64,000 nt of DNA, from the NCBI RefSeq assembly GCF_004349135.1, contig NZ_SMFN01000001.1, positions 124,001-188,000 on the forward strand, read 5' to 3'. The notes under the pieces are model-generated. The model was not told the DNA's origin and did no database searches. It worked only from the letters and a program-made list of their open reading frames with translations. Of the stretch, positions 8,008-16,290 are shown in pieces. Source of the stretch: Flavobacterium sandaracinum (GTDB taxonomy: Bacteria; Bacteroidota; Bacteroidia; Flavobacteriales; Flavobacteriaceae). The stretch's first letter is position 1; the number at the start of each line of letters is the position of its first letter. The position numbers were made by a program, and so were the translations under genes.

Positions 8008-8571
8008 ATGGAAGATCAAACCGAAAAAGAAAAGATGATTGCCGGAGACTATTATTCAGCTGTTGATCCTGTTTTAGTAAAAGACCGTCGCAGGGCTAAG
8101 AACTTACTGCACCGATTGAATGTCACAGAATACCGAGTGACCAAGAAAGCGCGGGAAATAATCAAAGAGTTGATTCCGAATGCCGGTGCAAATTTTTATA
8201 TTGAACCACCATTTCATTGCGATTACGGATACAATATCAGTTGTGGCGAAAATGTTTATTTCAATGTAAACTGCGTTGTTTTAGACTGTGCCAAAGTTAC
8301 TATTGGCTCAAATGTGTTTTTTGCACCCAATGTACAGTTGTATACCGCCACACATCCGCTGGAAGCTGAATTGAGAAAAACGCTAGAAAATGCCTTACCT
8401 ATAACCATTGGTGATGATTGCTGGATTGGCGGAAATTCCGTTATTTGTCCCGGAATTACGATTGGAAATGGCTGCGTGATTGGTGCAGGTTCAGTAGTTA
8501 CAAAAGACATTCCTGACAATTCATTGGCGGTTGGAAATCCGGCGAAAGTGATTCGGAAATTGAATGAATGA
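8008..8571 (+). CDS. Maltose/sugar O-acetyltransferase (Maa/NodL/LacA type)
   Basis: The chosen start is the ATG at 8008 (MEDQTEKEKMIAGDYY), giving 187 residues, the usual length. The frame is open 60 bp further upstream but that stretch is the repeat element at 7891-7990. The N-terminal Mac domain (EKMIAGDYYSAVDPVLVKDRRRAKNLLHRLN) is diagnostic of maltose O-acetyltransferases. It is followed by left-handed beta-helix hexapeptide repeats (VTIGSNVFFAPNVQLYTATH, ITIGDDCWIGGNSVICPGITIGNG) and ends GNPAKVIRKLN. The His in YTATHPL is the expected catalytic residue. It transfers acetyl from acetyl-CoA to a sugar or glycoside hydroxyl in the cytoplasm; the natural substrate is unknown. Confidence 0.88.
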   Translation: MEDQTEKEKMIAGDYYSAVDPVLVKDRRRAKNLLHRLNVTEYRVTKKAREIIKELIPNAGANFYIEPPFHCDYGYNISCGENVYFNVNCVVLDCAKVTIGSNVFFAPNVQLYTATHPLEAELRKTLENALPITIGDDCWIGGNSVICPGITIGNGCVIGAGSVVTKDIPDNSLAVGNPAKVIRKLNE

Positions 8572-8610
8572 TGAATATTGGAATTGCAATTTCTCAAAAC
8601 TAAATTTTCC

Positions 8611-8618
8611 TATCTTTG
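8611..8618 (+). promoter_or_regulatory. Putative Bacteroidota -7 element (TATCTTTG)
   Basis: TATCTTTG matches the TAnnTTTG consensus of the Bacteroidota housekeeping sigma factor. It lies 25 bp before the ATG at 8643, with a TTG about 24 bp upstream as a possible -33 element. Confidence 0.55.
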
Positions 8619-8642
8619 TTATAACAACTTAAACAAATCATA

Positions 8643-9038
8643 ATGAAACATCTTAAAACATTTTTAGTCTTGGCACTTATCATTGTCGCAAACTCAGTTT
8701 CGGCACAATCCACTTTTGATAAGTGGCCTGCCATAAAAGAATTTCACGAAGTAATGTCGCAAACTTTCCATCCGGCAGAAGAAGGAAATGTGGCGCCAAT
8801 AAAAGCACGTTCAGAAGAAATGATGAACAAAGCAGCGATGTTATTAAAATCTGATATTCCAACAGAATTTAGAACGAACGCTATTTTAGCTTCAGCAGAA
8901 CGACTGCAACTAAAAAGTAAAGCACTTCACAAATTAGTAAAGTCAAATGGAACTGACGCTGCAATTGTGAAATCAATTACGGATTTACACGACACTTTTC
9001 ATGAAATTGTGGGACTTTGTTCTGACGCAAAAAAATAA
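8643..9038 (+). CDS. Small exported protein of unknown function
   Basis: This 131-residue protein has a clear signal peptide (MKHLKTFLVLALIIVANSVSAQS, cleavage after SAQ). The mature part is all-helical: KWPAIKEFHEVMSQTFHPAEEGNVAPIKARSEEMMNKAAML and later IVKSITDLHDTFHEIVGLC. The regular helices with His residues (FHEV, TFHP, LHDTFHEI) recall four-helix-bundle periplasmic proteins, but there is no CxxCH heme motif, so cytochrome c' is not supported. Its own promoter (8611-8618) and terminator (9045-9073) make it a single-gene unit. Function unknown. Confidence 0.75.
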   Translation: MKHLKTFLVLALIIVANSVSAQSTFDKWPAIKEFHEVMSQTFHPAEEGNVAPIKARSEEMMNKAAMLLKSDIPTEFRTNAILASAERLQLKSKALHKLVKSNGTDAAIVKSITDLHDTFHEIVGLCSDAKK

Positions 9039-9044
9039 AAACCT

Positions 9045-9073
9045 AAAGCCTAATCAACCGATTAGGCTTTTTC
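9045..9073 (+). terminator. Intrinsic terminator
   Basis: The stem AAAGCCTAATC (9045-9055) pairs with GATTAGGCTTT (9060-9070) around the loop AACC and is followed by T residues. It ends the transcript of the exported protein at 8643-9038. Confidence 0.85.
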
Positions 9074-9085
9074 ATTATAATACAA

Positions 9086-9475
9086 ATGCTTCAACTCAAT
9101 AAAGTTCACCATATTGCCATTATTTGCTCCGATTATCAAAAATCAAAAAGGTTCTATACAAACATCTTAGGACTCACAATTATTCAAGAAATTTATCGTG
9201 AGGAAAGACAATCGTATAAACTTGATTTGGCACTTAACGGAGAGTTTGTGATTGAATTGTTTTCTTTTCCAAATCCACCAAAACGTCCTTCCACACCTGA
9301 AGCGGCTGGACTACGCCATTTAGCATTTGAAGTCAATGACATCCAAAAAACACGAGATTTTTTAGTGCATCAAAGTATTACTGCAGAAGCAATTCGTATT
9401 GATGAATTTACTCAAAAAAGCTTCTTCTTTATCGCAGATCCAGATAACTTACCGGTAGAGTTTTATGAAAAATAA
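9086..9475 (+). CDS. VOC/glyoxalase-fold protein (GloA2-like)
   Basis: This 129-residue cytoplasmic protein has two beta-alpha-beta-beta-beta halves: HHIAIICSDYQKSKRFYTNILGLTIIQE...LDLALNGEFVIELF and GLRHLAFEVNDIQKTRDFLV...FFIADPDNLPVEFYE. The likely metal ligands of the vicinal-oxygen-chelate fold are H8/H9 in the first strand, E in FVIELF, H in LRHLAFEV and E in PVEFYE. The C-terminal pattern F-x-DPDxxPVEFYE matches the SMU508/GloA2-type subfamily often annotated as lactoylglutathione lyase. Since the substrate is uncertain, a general VOC call is safer. The gene follows directly after a terminator. Confidence 0.82.
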   Translation: MLQLNKVHHIAIICSDYQKSKRFYTNILGLTIIQEIYREERQSYKLDLALNGEFVIELFSFPNPPKRPSTPEAAGLRHLAFEVNDIQKTRDFLVHQSITAEAIRIDEFTQKSFFFIADPDNLPVEFYEK

Positions 9476-9569
9476 GGCGTTTTTGTTTGTAAAAAAGTCA
9501 AAATAATACCTAAATCACAAAAGAAAATAGTCTATCCATTTTCTTTATTTGATTCCGATTATGTTTCTT

Positions 9570-9577
9570 TAATTTTG
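9570..9577 (+). promoter_or_regulatory. Putative promoter for the ClC/HPP operon (TAATTTTG)
   Basis: TAATTTTG at -7 with TTTG at 9548-9551 (18-bp spacer) matches the two-part Bacteroidota promoter. It lies 27 bp before the ATG at 9604. Confidence 0.6.
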
Positions 9578-9603
9578 TATTACTCAGAAAATTAATTTTT
9601 CAA

Positions 9604-10884
9604 ATGAACAATACCACACAAATCAAAGAGAACTATCGCTTCATTAAACTTCAAAAACTAGTTATTGTATCCATACTAATTGGTTTTCTTTCTGCTTTTT
9701 TAGGTGTTGTTTTAAAAAACACTACGGAATATTATGAAGAAATCTTTTTTCATCAAACGATTGTAAATCCATTATTTTTTGTTGTTTTCCCCGTTTTTGG
9801 ATTGTCAATTATCTATTTTCTACGGGAATATGTATTCAAGAAAAAGGAAAATAAAGGCATAAAAGAAGTCTTTGAAAGCACTAATTCTCCTTCGAATAAT
9901 TTACCCAGTTATAAAATTCCTTCTCATTTCATTAACGGCTTATTGACTGTCGTTTTTGGTGGCTCTACAGGAATAGAAGTCTCGACAGTTGTTGCTTCGG
10001 CTACAATAGGTTCTGTGGCACAAAGAAAACAAAATGCATTCCGACAATACAAAACCGAGTTAATATGTGCGGGAATTGCTGCCGGAATTACCGCATTATT
10101 CAGCAGTCCTATTGCCGGCCTTTTATTTTCATTGGAAGTAATTTCAAAAAAAGTAACTCGGGCATTTATACTAACCAATCTAATCGCTGTTTCAATCGCT
10201 TTTGGACTCCTTCATTTATTGGACGAAAAACCTTTGTTTGCAATATATAATATGACTTGGCATTTAAGAGCTATTCCCTACTTTATACTGCTTGGAATTA
10301 TAGCAGGAATAAATTCTGTTTATTTAACCCGTTGTGTGTTATTTTTTAAAGCACAATTTTCTAAAATAAAAGTACACTATTACAAAATCATCTTTGGATC
10401 CGTAATTTTAAGTGTTTCCCTTTTTGTATTTCCACAGCTTTATGGCGAAGGCTATCATGCCATCAAAACTATTTTAATCAATCCAAATGGAATGGTATTT
10501 TCAATGTCAATGATACTCACTTTCATTGGAATTTTAGTTTTGAAACCTATTGTTACCTCAGCCACTTTAGCTTCAGGAGGAGATGGCGGCGTTTTTGCAC
10601 CAAGTTTGTTTATAGGAGCTTTTTTAGGATTGCTACTTGCTTTAATTTTAAATCAGTATTTCAATGCCAATGTAATTCCAATAAATTTCGTCATAATAGG
10701 AATGGCAGCCGTTTTGAGTGCCAGTATTCATGCGCCTTTTACCGCCCTATTTTTAGTGTGTGGTTTAACCAATGATTACACGTTGTTTCTACCAATTCTA
10801 GTGGTGTGTTTAATCTCAAAATACACGGCTAAAATGATTTATCCGTTCACCGTTTACTCATATTCTCCCAGTTTAGCAAAATAA
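9604..10884 (+). CDS. ClC-family chloride channel or H+/Cl- antiporter
   Basis: The 426-residue membrane protein has about ten hydrophobic helices. The ion-path motifs are recognisable: KGIKEVF (about 84-90, in place of GSGIPxV), GGSTGIEVSTV with the gating Glu at E125, and GGVFAPSLFIGA (from G329), equal to the GxFxP signature. A CBS domain is absent, since the protein ends shortly after the last helix. The missing Ser in the first motif may alter anion selectivity. The gene is followed after 6 bp by an HPP-family membrane gene, so the two are probably coexpressed. Role: anion or proton-coupled anion transport across the inner membrane. Confidence 0.9.
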   Translation: MNNTTQIKENYRFIKLQKLVIVSILIGFLSAFLGVVLKNTTEYYEEIFFHQTIVNPLFFVVFPVFGLSIIYFLREYVFKKKENKGIKEVFESTNSPSNNLPSYKIPSHFINGLLTVVFGGSTGIEVSTVVASATIGSVAQRKQNAFRQYKTELICAGIAAGITALFSSPIAGLLFSLEVISKKVTRAFILTNLIAVSIAFGLLHLLDEKPLFAIYNMTWHLRAIPYFILLGIIAGINSVYLTRCVLFFKAQFSKIKVHYYKIIFGSVILSVSLFVFPQLYGEGYHAIKTILINPNGMVFSMSMILTFIGILVLKPIVTSATLASGGDGGVFAPSLFIGAFLGLLLALILNQYFNANVIPINFVIIGMAAVLSASIHAPFTALFLVCGLTNDYTLFLPILVVCLISKYTAKMIYPFTVYSYSPSLAK

Positions 10885-10890
10885 TTATCG

Positions 10891-11508
10891 ATGGCAGTTC
10901 AAAAAATAAAAAGGAGTTACCGCAAAACAAAATACATTCTGTACAAAGAAACATTGGTTGATTTCACAGAACATTTCTGGGCTTTTCTCGGTTCTTTTAT
11001 AGGCATAGGAATACTCGCTTATTTGCAATCCCAAACGTTACCGCAATCTGATGTTGTTTATTTAATTGGTTCCTTTGGCGCCTCCAGTGTTTTAGTTTAT
11101 GGCGTAATCCAAAGTCCATTGGCGCAGCCGAGAAACCTTATTGGAGGACACTTAATTTCTGCAATTATAGGCGTTACCGTGTATCAATTTGTTCCGGATC
11201 TAGTTTGGATAACCGCCCCGCTTGCCGTTTCTTTGTCTATTGTTTTTATGCAAATAACGAAAACTTTACACCCACCAGGCGGCGCAACTGCTCTAATTGC
11301 AGTTACTGGTTCAAATGAAATTAAAAATATGGGCTATTGGTATGTACTCTCCCCGGTATTGAGCGGCGTACTAATTTTGCTTGCTGTAGCTTTGGTTTTT
11401 AATAATATGACATCAAATAGACAATATCCGACTCATAAAAAATACCATCAGTTCCGAAAAAGAGTTGTAAGTGTTTTTAAAATTAAACACAACGACCAAA
11501 AATTATAA
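10891..11508 (+). CDS. HPP family integral membrane protein
   Basis: The 205-residue protein has four to five membrane helices and the defining HPP segment KTLHPPGGATALIAVTG (about 128-145). The N-terminal region has LIGSFGASSVLVYG and PLAQPRNLIGGHLISA, both typical of the family. Some plant and cyanobacterial homologues transport nitrite; for bacterial members the substrate is unknown. It starts 6 bp after the stop of the ClC gene, suggesting translational coupling and a shared role in anion transport. The C-terminus is cytoplasmic and basic. Confidence 0.88.
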   Translation: MAVQKIKRSYRKTKYILYKETLVDFTEHFWAFLGSFIGIGILAYLQSQTLPQSDVVYLIGSFGASSVLVYGVIQSPLAQPRNLIGGHLISAIIGVTVYQFVPDLVWITAPLAVSLSIVFMQITKTLHPPGGATALIAVTGSNEIKNMGYWYVLSPVLSGVLILLAVALVFNNMTSNRQYPTHKKYHQFRKRVVSVFKIKHNDQKL

Positions 11509-11657
11509 CTTCCTGTGTACTTAATTCGTTTTAAAACAAGATTTACTTTTTTATATTTTGTTGAAATAGTATCATCTTGATTGTTTTCTTACTTCCGCAT
11601 ACGCAAAAATATTATCAACAAATCGAAAATCTGAAATCTAAATCTAAAATTATATTT

Positions 11658-11665
11658 TACCTTTG
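11658..11665 (+). promoter_or_regulatory. Putative -7 element (TACCTTTG)
   Basis: TACCTTTG matches TAnnTTTG and lies 24 bp before the ATG at 11689. No convincing -33 box was found. Confidence 0.5.
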
Positions 11666-11688
11666 GCCTTTCAATAAAAACAAAGATT

Positions 11689-12228
11689 ATGGTATATAAA
11701 TTTAGAGTGATTCTAGACGCGGAAGAAGATGTTTTTAGGGACATTGCAATACTTGAAGACGATACTTTAGAAGATTTACACAACGCTATTTTCAATTCTT
11801 TCGGTTTTGATGGAATGGAAGTGGCTTCTTTTTATACTTGTGATGAAACTTGGAATCAAGAAGAGGAGATTTCACTTTTTGATACCGGTGATGTTCCCGG
11901 CGAACAAAAGGTCATGAGCGATTACCAATTATCGGATATTTTAGATAAGCAAAACACTAAAATTCTTTATGTATATGACTTCATCAATATGTGGACGTTC
12001 CTTGTGGAACTTGCTGCTGTAGAAGATCAAGTTGTTGGTAATTTATATCCTGAAACTATTTTTTCTCATGGTGAAATGCCTGACGAAGCGATGGAAAAAA
12101 ACTTTGAATCCGACAATGCAGATGATTACAATGATGAATTTGAAGATGGCTTAGACGAAGATGATCTGGACATGTTTGAAGGCGATGACAGTTTTGAAGA
12201 TTATGGATTTGAGGAGAATTGGAATTAA
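11689..12228 (+). CDS. Plasmid pRiA4b ORF-3-like protein
   Basis: This 179-residue soluble protein has an N-terminal MVYKFRVILDAEEDVFRDIAILEDDTLEDLHNAIFNSFGFDG segment, which matches the pRiA4b ORF-3/IS1096 TnpR-like fold: beta-strand, RxI-x-I x TL-x-DLHx-xI, then SFYTCDETW. The C-terminal third is extremely acidic and probably disordered. Despite the family name, nothing here indicates a transposon: no transposase or terminal repeats are nearby. Such single-copy homologues are common in Bacteroidota chromosomes and have no established function. It has its own promoter-like element at 11658-11665. Confidence 0.8.
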   Translation: MVYKFRVILDAEEDVFRDIAILEDDTLEDLHNAIFNSFGFDGMEVASFYTCDETWNQEEEISLFDTGDVPGEQKVMSDYQLSDILDKQNTKILYVYDFINMWTFLVELAAVEDQVVGNLYPETIFSHGEMPDEAMEKNFESDNADDYNDEFEDGLDEDDLDMFEGDDSFEDYGFEENWN

Positions 12229-12250
12229 TCCTTGAAGAAGGTGCTAGCTA

Positions 12251-12682
12251 CTAAGGTGCAAAGTTGCAAAGGTTTTAAAAATATAAGAACATGAGTACAT
12301 TTAGAGACTTACTGATTTGGCAAAAATCTATGGTTTTAGTTACCGATATCTATCAGTTAACAAATTCATTTCCAAAAGAAGAAATTTACGGTTTAACTTC
12401 GCAAATCAGGAGAAGCTCAGTCTCAATTCCGAGTAATATTGCTGAAGGTTATGGCAGAGATGGTAATAAAGATTATTTAAAATTCTTGAATATTGCAATA
12501 GCTTCATTATTTGAAATACAAACACAACTTGAAATATCATTTAATCTAAAATACACAAACGAAATTCAATTTAACAAAATATACGAAGAAAGCAGAGAAA
12601 TAGAAAGAATGTTAAGTTCATTCATTAGAAAAATAAAAGAGCGAATTTAAAACCTTAATTTCTTTGTCTCTTTGCTCCTTTG
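12251..12682. repeat. Inverted-repeat-bounded cassette around a four-helix-bundle gene
   Basis: The left end (12251-12272, CTAAGGTGCAAAGTTGCAAAG) and right end (12662-12682, CTTTGTCTCTTTGCTCCTTTG) are imperfect inverted repeats of about 21 bp with roughly 80 percent identity. Adjacent GGTTTTAAA and TTTAAAACC boxes continue the inversion inward (about 12271-12279 and 12646-12655). The unit contains only the gene 12291-12650 and sits directly against the start of the next gene. It looks like a small mobile or shuffled cassette, but no transposase or target-site duplication is evident. Confidence 0.5.
12291..12650 (+). CDS. Four-helix bundle protein (23S rRNA intervening-sequence protein family)
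   Basis: This 119-residue protein has the full family pattern: F-x-DLLIWQKSMVLVTDIY, FPKEEIYGLTSQIRRSSVSIPSNIAEGYGR, YLKFLNIAIASLFEIQTQLEI. It is the TIGR02436-like family, first seen encoded by intervening sequences in 23S rRNA genes and now found scattered in Bacteroidota. Its function is unknown; RNA or nucleic-acid binding is often supposed because of the conserved basic R-R-S-S and GYGR region. It sits inside an imperfect inverted-repeat unit (12251-12682), consistent with recent insertion between the two neighbouring genes. Confidence 0.88.
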   Translation: MSTFRDLLIWQKSMVLVTDIYQLTNSFPKEEIYGLTSQIRRSSVSIPSNIAEGYGRDGNKDYLKFLNIAIASLFEIQTQLEISFNLKYTNEIQFNKIYEESREIERMLSSFIRKIKERI

Positions 12683-12697
12683 AAACTCAAAAAAACC

Positions 12698-13756
12698 ATG
12701 ATCAACTTATACAACACCCACATCGAAAACTTATCCATTCATAGAGTGGGAAATAAAAGTAGAAACGAAGCGATTTTTTTATCAGAGCAACCGTTTAATC
12801 TGAATGATGAGATTGTGCCTTTGATGAAAGAATTTTTCTTTAAACCTTTTAGAGAAAAAGAAGAAAACTATTTTCAGTTTGCACATGAAGTTGATTTGGA
12901 CTATAACGACATGTTCAAATTTGCAACGGAAGTTTTTGATAATCCAAGTACAATTCATGACGTTTCTAAAAAAATCACCTCACACTTATTTGAGCAGTCG
13001 AATCATCCGCACATCAAGAATGGTGAAGTATATGTTACTTATTTAACCAATGTAAGTATCGATAATAATGTGGTTGACGCTATAGGGATTTTCAAAAGTG
13101 AAATTCAAGCTGACTTTTTGCAGTTTGAAGAAAAAGCTTCCCATTTAGAGATGATTTTACAACATGGTGTGAGTTTGAATAAACTAGACAAAGGATGCAT
13201 TATCTTTAACTACAAAAAAGAAGAAGGTTACAAAATCCTGACTGTTGACAGCAATCGTTATGATGCCAGATATTGGCTGGAGCATTTCTTATCTGTGGAT
13301 GCTTTTGAAGATGAAAACTTCATCACTAAAAAATACCTTAAATTCTGTCAGAACTTTGCGAAAGATGTTGTTTTTCCAGCTGAAGATAAGAAAGAAGAAG
13401 TGATGTTTATGAACCGTTCCGTGAATTATTTTGCTAAAAACGATCAGTTTGAAGAAACGAATTTCCTAAATGAAGTTTTAGACAATCCAGACTTAATTCC
13501 TGAGTTTAAAAACTATAAAGTCGACAAAGGAGAGAAATACAGCATTGAAGATGTCACCTCATTCCCTATTGCGAATGCAGCGGTTTCTGATGCGCGAAAG
13601 TCCATCAAAAACGTCATTAATTTAGATACGCACATCCAAATAAAAATGGATTTTATCAATCCTGAAAGTGCGGAGAAATATGTAGAAAAAGGCTGGGACG
13701 AGGAAAAACAAATGTATTATTACTTAGTTTATTTCAATAAAGAAGAGAAAAGTTAG
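12698..13756 (+). CDS. Nucleoid-associated protein (YejK/NdpA family)
   Basis: The ATG at 12698 (MINLYNTHIENLSIHRVGNK) is preferred over the codon at 12680, which lies in the cassette's terminal repeat. The product is 352 residues. The N-terminus H-x-IENLSIHRVGNKS, the FFFKPF segment, the middle GEVYVTYLTN and KLDKGCIIFN, and the VMFMNRSVNYF stretch fit the NdpA (PF04245) family, which in E. coli (YejK) associates with the nucleoid. The chromosome-related role is taken from the family. The upstream cassette has probably displaced its original promoter region. A clear terminator follows at 13818-13855. Confidence 0.85.
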   Translation: MINLYNTHIENLSIHRVGNKSRNEAIFLSEQPFNLNDEIVPLMKEFFFKPFREKEENYFQFAHEVDLDYNDMFKFATEVFDNPSTIHDVSKKITSHLFEQSNHPHIKNGEVYVTYLTNVSIDNNVVDAIGIFKSEIQADFLQFEEKASHLEMILQHGVSLNKLDKGCIIFNYKKEEGYKILTVDSNRYDARYWLEHFLSVDAFEDENFITKKYLKFCQNFAKDVVFPAEDKKEEVMFMNRSVNYFAKNDQFEETNFLNEVLDNPDLIPEFKNYKVDKGEKYSIEDVTSFPIANAAVSDARKSIKNVINLDTHIQIKMDFINPESAEKYVEKGWDEEKQMYYYLVYFNKEEKS

Positions 13757-13817
13757 TTAGTAGTAATTAATTTTTAAGATTCAGTCGCAGTTTAAAAAGT
13801 GATAATAATAAATATGT

Positions 13818-13855
13818 AAATCTCCAATTACGAAAGTAGTTGGAGATTTTTTTTT
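13818..13855 (+). terminator. Intrinsic terminator
   Basis: AAATCTCCAA (13818-13827) pairs with TTGGAGATTT (13840-13849) around a 12-nt loop and is followed by a T-run. It ends the nucleoid-associated protein transcript. Confidence 0.85.
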
Positions 13856-13924
13856 AAATAAACGCAAAAATCAACCACTCAAATTTGGTTTCTTTGTAAA
13901 TTTACAACTTCAAATCTATCAAAA

Positions 13925-16288
13925 ATGACGCATAATTTTTTCAAAGAAAGTCCGTTCAAAACCTTGATTTCATTTCATAAGCTCATCGAAGCTCTAGAGG
14001 AAATTGCAGTTACCAATGTAGATTATCGAGCAAATTATGCCAAAGCATTACTAAAAGAAGTTGCCCCTTTTCCTGAATTCAGAACAGGTATTGAAGATTT
14101 GAGTTTAATAAGTGAAAACGAAACTTTAATCCAATATTTACTGGCTGATTTATTCCCGACCGCTTTAACGAACAATGAAATCAAGGCCGTTACGATTCCA
14201 TTTCAGAATTTTACTTTTAATTACACCGAACGTTTCAAAAAAATAGTAAACGAAGCGGGTGTTTTATTTGACATGGCAATACGTGATTTTGATGAGCATC
14301 AATTTTACGTAATGAGTTGTACGCTGATTTTGAATGAATTTTACGGTCAGAAAATTGATTTTAACAAACCTTTATTTTACGATATTCCAAACAAAAAAGG
14401 AATCATGAATCAATATCGTATTTTGTACAATGCTGATTTTTTAGAAATTATTGCAACAGAGAAAGCACCAAAACTATCACAAGATGACATCGATTTGTTG
14501 ATGGATAATTATGATGACCTTGCTTTATGGAAAGAGAAATTTCCAGTTGAAAGTTGGATTATGAAAGGTTTTGGCATCGCTATTCTTTTTGATGCAACTA
14601 CAGAAAGTTCTATTTCTAAGTTGAAGAGTAATCTCTTAAAACCGGAAAGAGAACAAATAGCGCTACAAGAAAATTTCGAATCTATTTTTCGTTCTATTTT
14701 CAAAATAGCCGATTTAAGAGTTGGCGTAATTATTTACAATGCAGAAGAAGATAAATTTGTAAAACCTAGTTTGAATGATACCAGTCTGAGTAGTTTTATA
14801 CTGTCTAACACAGAAGAAGTAACTTGTAAAAATGTACTGTTGGGTTGCTCTTTTGAAAATTTATTAGAAAATAATAAAGCATTATCCGTTTCTAATGTTG
14901 AAAAATTTGCATTCGAACCCGGAAACCAGATACTAGGCAATCATTTATTAAAACAAAATATTCAGAGTTGTATTTTTGCTCCAATTATAAAAAACGGAAT
15001 GCTTTTAGGAGTGGTAGAGCTCGTTTCTGCAAGTCCTCGAGCACTAAACAGTATTAATGCCAGTAAATTGGATCTGATTTTACCCTATTTAATTGATACG
15101 GTAGAGCGGTACAACACCGATATGCAAAATCAAATTGAGGCAATAATCCAAAGAGAATATACAGCCATTCACCCCAGTGTATATTGGAAATTTCGTAAAG
15201 AAGCTCAGAAATATTTTCAAACGCAAACTAGGGATTATATTTTTAAAGAAATTGTATTCAAAGAAGTCTATCCGTTGTATGGACAAATTGATATTAAAGG
15301 CTCCTCCAATCACCGAAACGAAACGGTAAAAGAGGATTTAAAGAACCAATTAAACGCCGTAATCGAGATCTTTGAAAATCAAAAATCTCTAACCAATTTA
15401 GTATTATTGGAACAACGAAAGTTTGAATTGCAATCTCTTTTAAAACAACTGGATTCCCCTTTAAAAGCAGATACAGAACAACAAATTCAGCTTTATATTG
15501 AAAATGAAATCCATCCTATATTAAGAAATACCAAATCGGATGCTGCTGGAGAGACTTTGGAGAAAAATTATTTTGAGAGTCTGGATGAAAAATCAGGAAT
15601 GTTTTATCATTCCAGAAAGAAATTCGATAACGCCATGTCGATTATCAATAAAAAATTAGCTTCTATTCTTGATAAAAAACAAGCAGAAGCACAAAAAATA
15701 TATCCTCATTATTACGAACGTTTTAAAACAGATGGTGTAGAACACAATTTATACATTGGATCTTCAATTGCTCCCTCAAAACCTTTTGACACAATGTACC
15801 TTCATAATTTGAGGTTGTGGCAGTTGCAAACTTTGTGCGAAATGGAATTGGAACACCACCAATTGAAATATTCTTTACCGTATGAACTTGATGTAACTTC
15901 ACTCATTTTAGTTTTTAGTTCCCCAATATCGATCCGATTTAGAATGGACGAAAAACGTTTTGATGTTGATGGAACCTACAATGCCCGTTATGAAGTGGTA
16001 AAAAAACGCATTGACAAAGCCAATATCAAAGGAACCAAAGAACGGATTACCGAAAAAGAAAAGATCACAATTGTGTACTCTCACAATAATGAAGAAACTG
16101 AATATTTGAATTACATCAAGTTTTTACAATTCAAAAATATTTTGGAACCGACTGTGGAGCAATTTGAAGTAGAGGAATTACAAGGAGTTTCAGGACTTAG
16201 AGCCATTCGTGTAAAAGTTAGCAATAAATTTTCAGACGAAACTCAAAAAAACTTTTCATACCAAGATTTGTTGGATGAATTAAACTAA
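13925..16288 (+). CDS. Large GAF-domain protein of unknown function
   Basis: This 787-residue soluble protein has no signal peptide and no membrane helices. A GAF-like domain is visible at about 245-400: ESIFRSIFKIADLRVGVIIYN, then SNVEKFAFEPGNQILGNHLLKQNIQSCIFAPIIKNGMLLGVVELVSASP. The regions before (about 1-240) and after (about 400-787) are mostly helical and show no recognised catalytic motif; no histidine kinase, GGDEF or HTH signature is present. The C-terminal half has a coiled-coil-like stretch around 500-600. It may be a ligand-responsive scaffold; the ligand is unknown. It converges with the HD/Pycsar-like gene, their stop codons only 2 bp apart, with no terminator between them. Confidence 0.72.
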   Translation: MTHNFFKESPFKTLISFHKLIEALEEIAVTNVDYRANYAKALLKEVAPFPEFRTGIEDLSLISENETLIQYLLADLFPTALTNNEIKAVTIPFQNFTFNYTERFKKIVNEAGVLFDMAIRDFDEHQFYVMSCTLILNEFYGQKIDFNKPLFYDIPNKKGIMNQYRILYNADFLEIIATEKAPKLSQDDIDLLMDNYDDLALWKEKFPVESWIMKGFGIAILFDATTESSISKLKSNLLKPEREQIALQENFESIFRSIFKIADLRVGVIIYNAEEDKFVKPSLNDTSLSSFILSNTEEVTCKNVLLGCSFENLLENNKALSVSNVEKFAFEPGNQILGNHLLKQNIQSCIFAPIIKNGMLLGVVELVSASPRALNSINASKLDLILPYLIDTVERYNTDMQNQIEAIIQREYTAIHPSVYWKFRKEAQKYFQTQTRDYIFKEIVFKEVYPLYGQIDIKGSSNHRNETVKEDLKNQLNAVIEIFENQKSLTNLVLLEQRKFELQSLLKQLDSPLKADTEQQIQLYIENEIHPILRNTKSDAAGETLEKNYFESLDEKSGMFYHSRKKFDNAMSIINKKLASILDKKQAEAQKIYPHYYERFKTDGVEHNLYIGSSIAPSKPFDTMYLHNLRLWQLQTLCEMELEHHQLKYSLPYELDVTSLILVFSSPISIRFRMDEKRFDVDGTYNARYEVVKKRIDKANIKGTKERITEKEKITIVYSHNNEETEYLNYIKFLQFKNILEPTVEQFEVEELQGVSGLRAIRVKVSNKFSDETQKNFSYQDLLDELN

Positions 16289-16290
16289 GC

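Noticed and set aside
8643..9038. Cytochrome c' or heme protein
   Set aside because: No CxxCH motif is present despite the helical, His-containing mature sequence.
11689..12228. Reading the pRiA4b ORF-3-like gene as part of an insertion sequence
   Set aside because: No transposase, terminal repeats or target duplication around it; the family is common on chromosomes.
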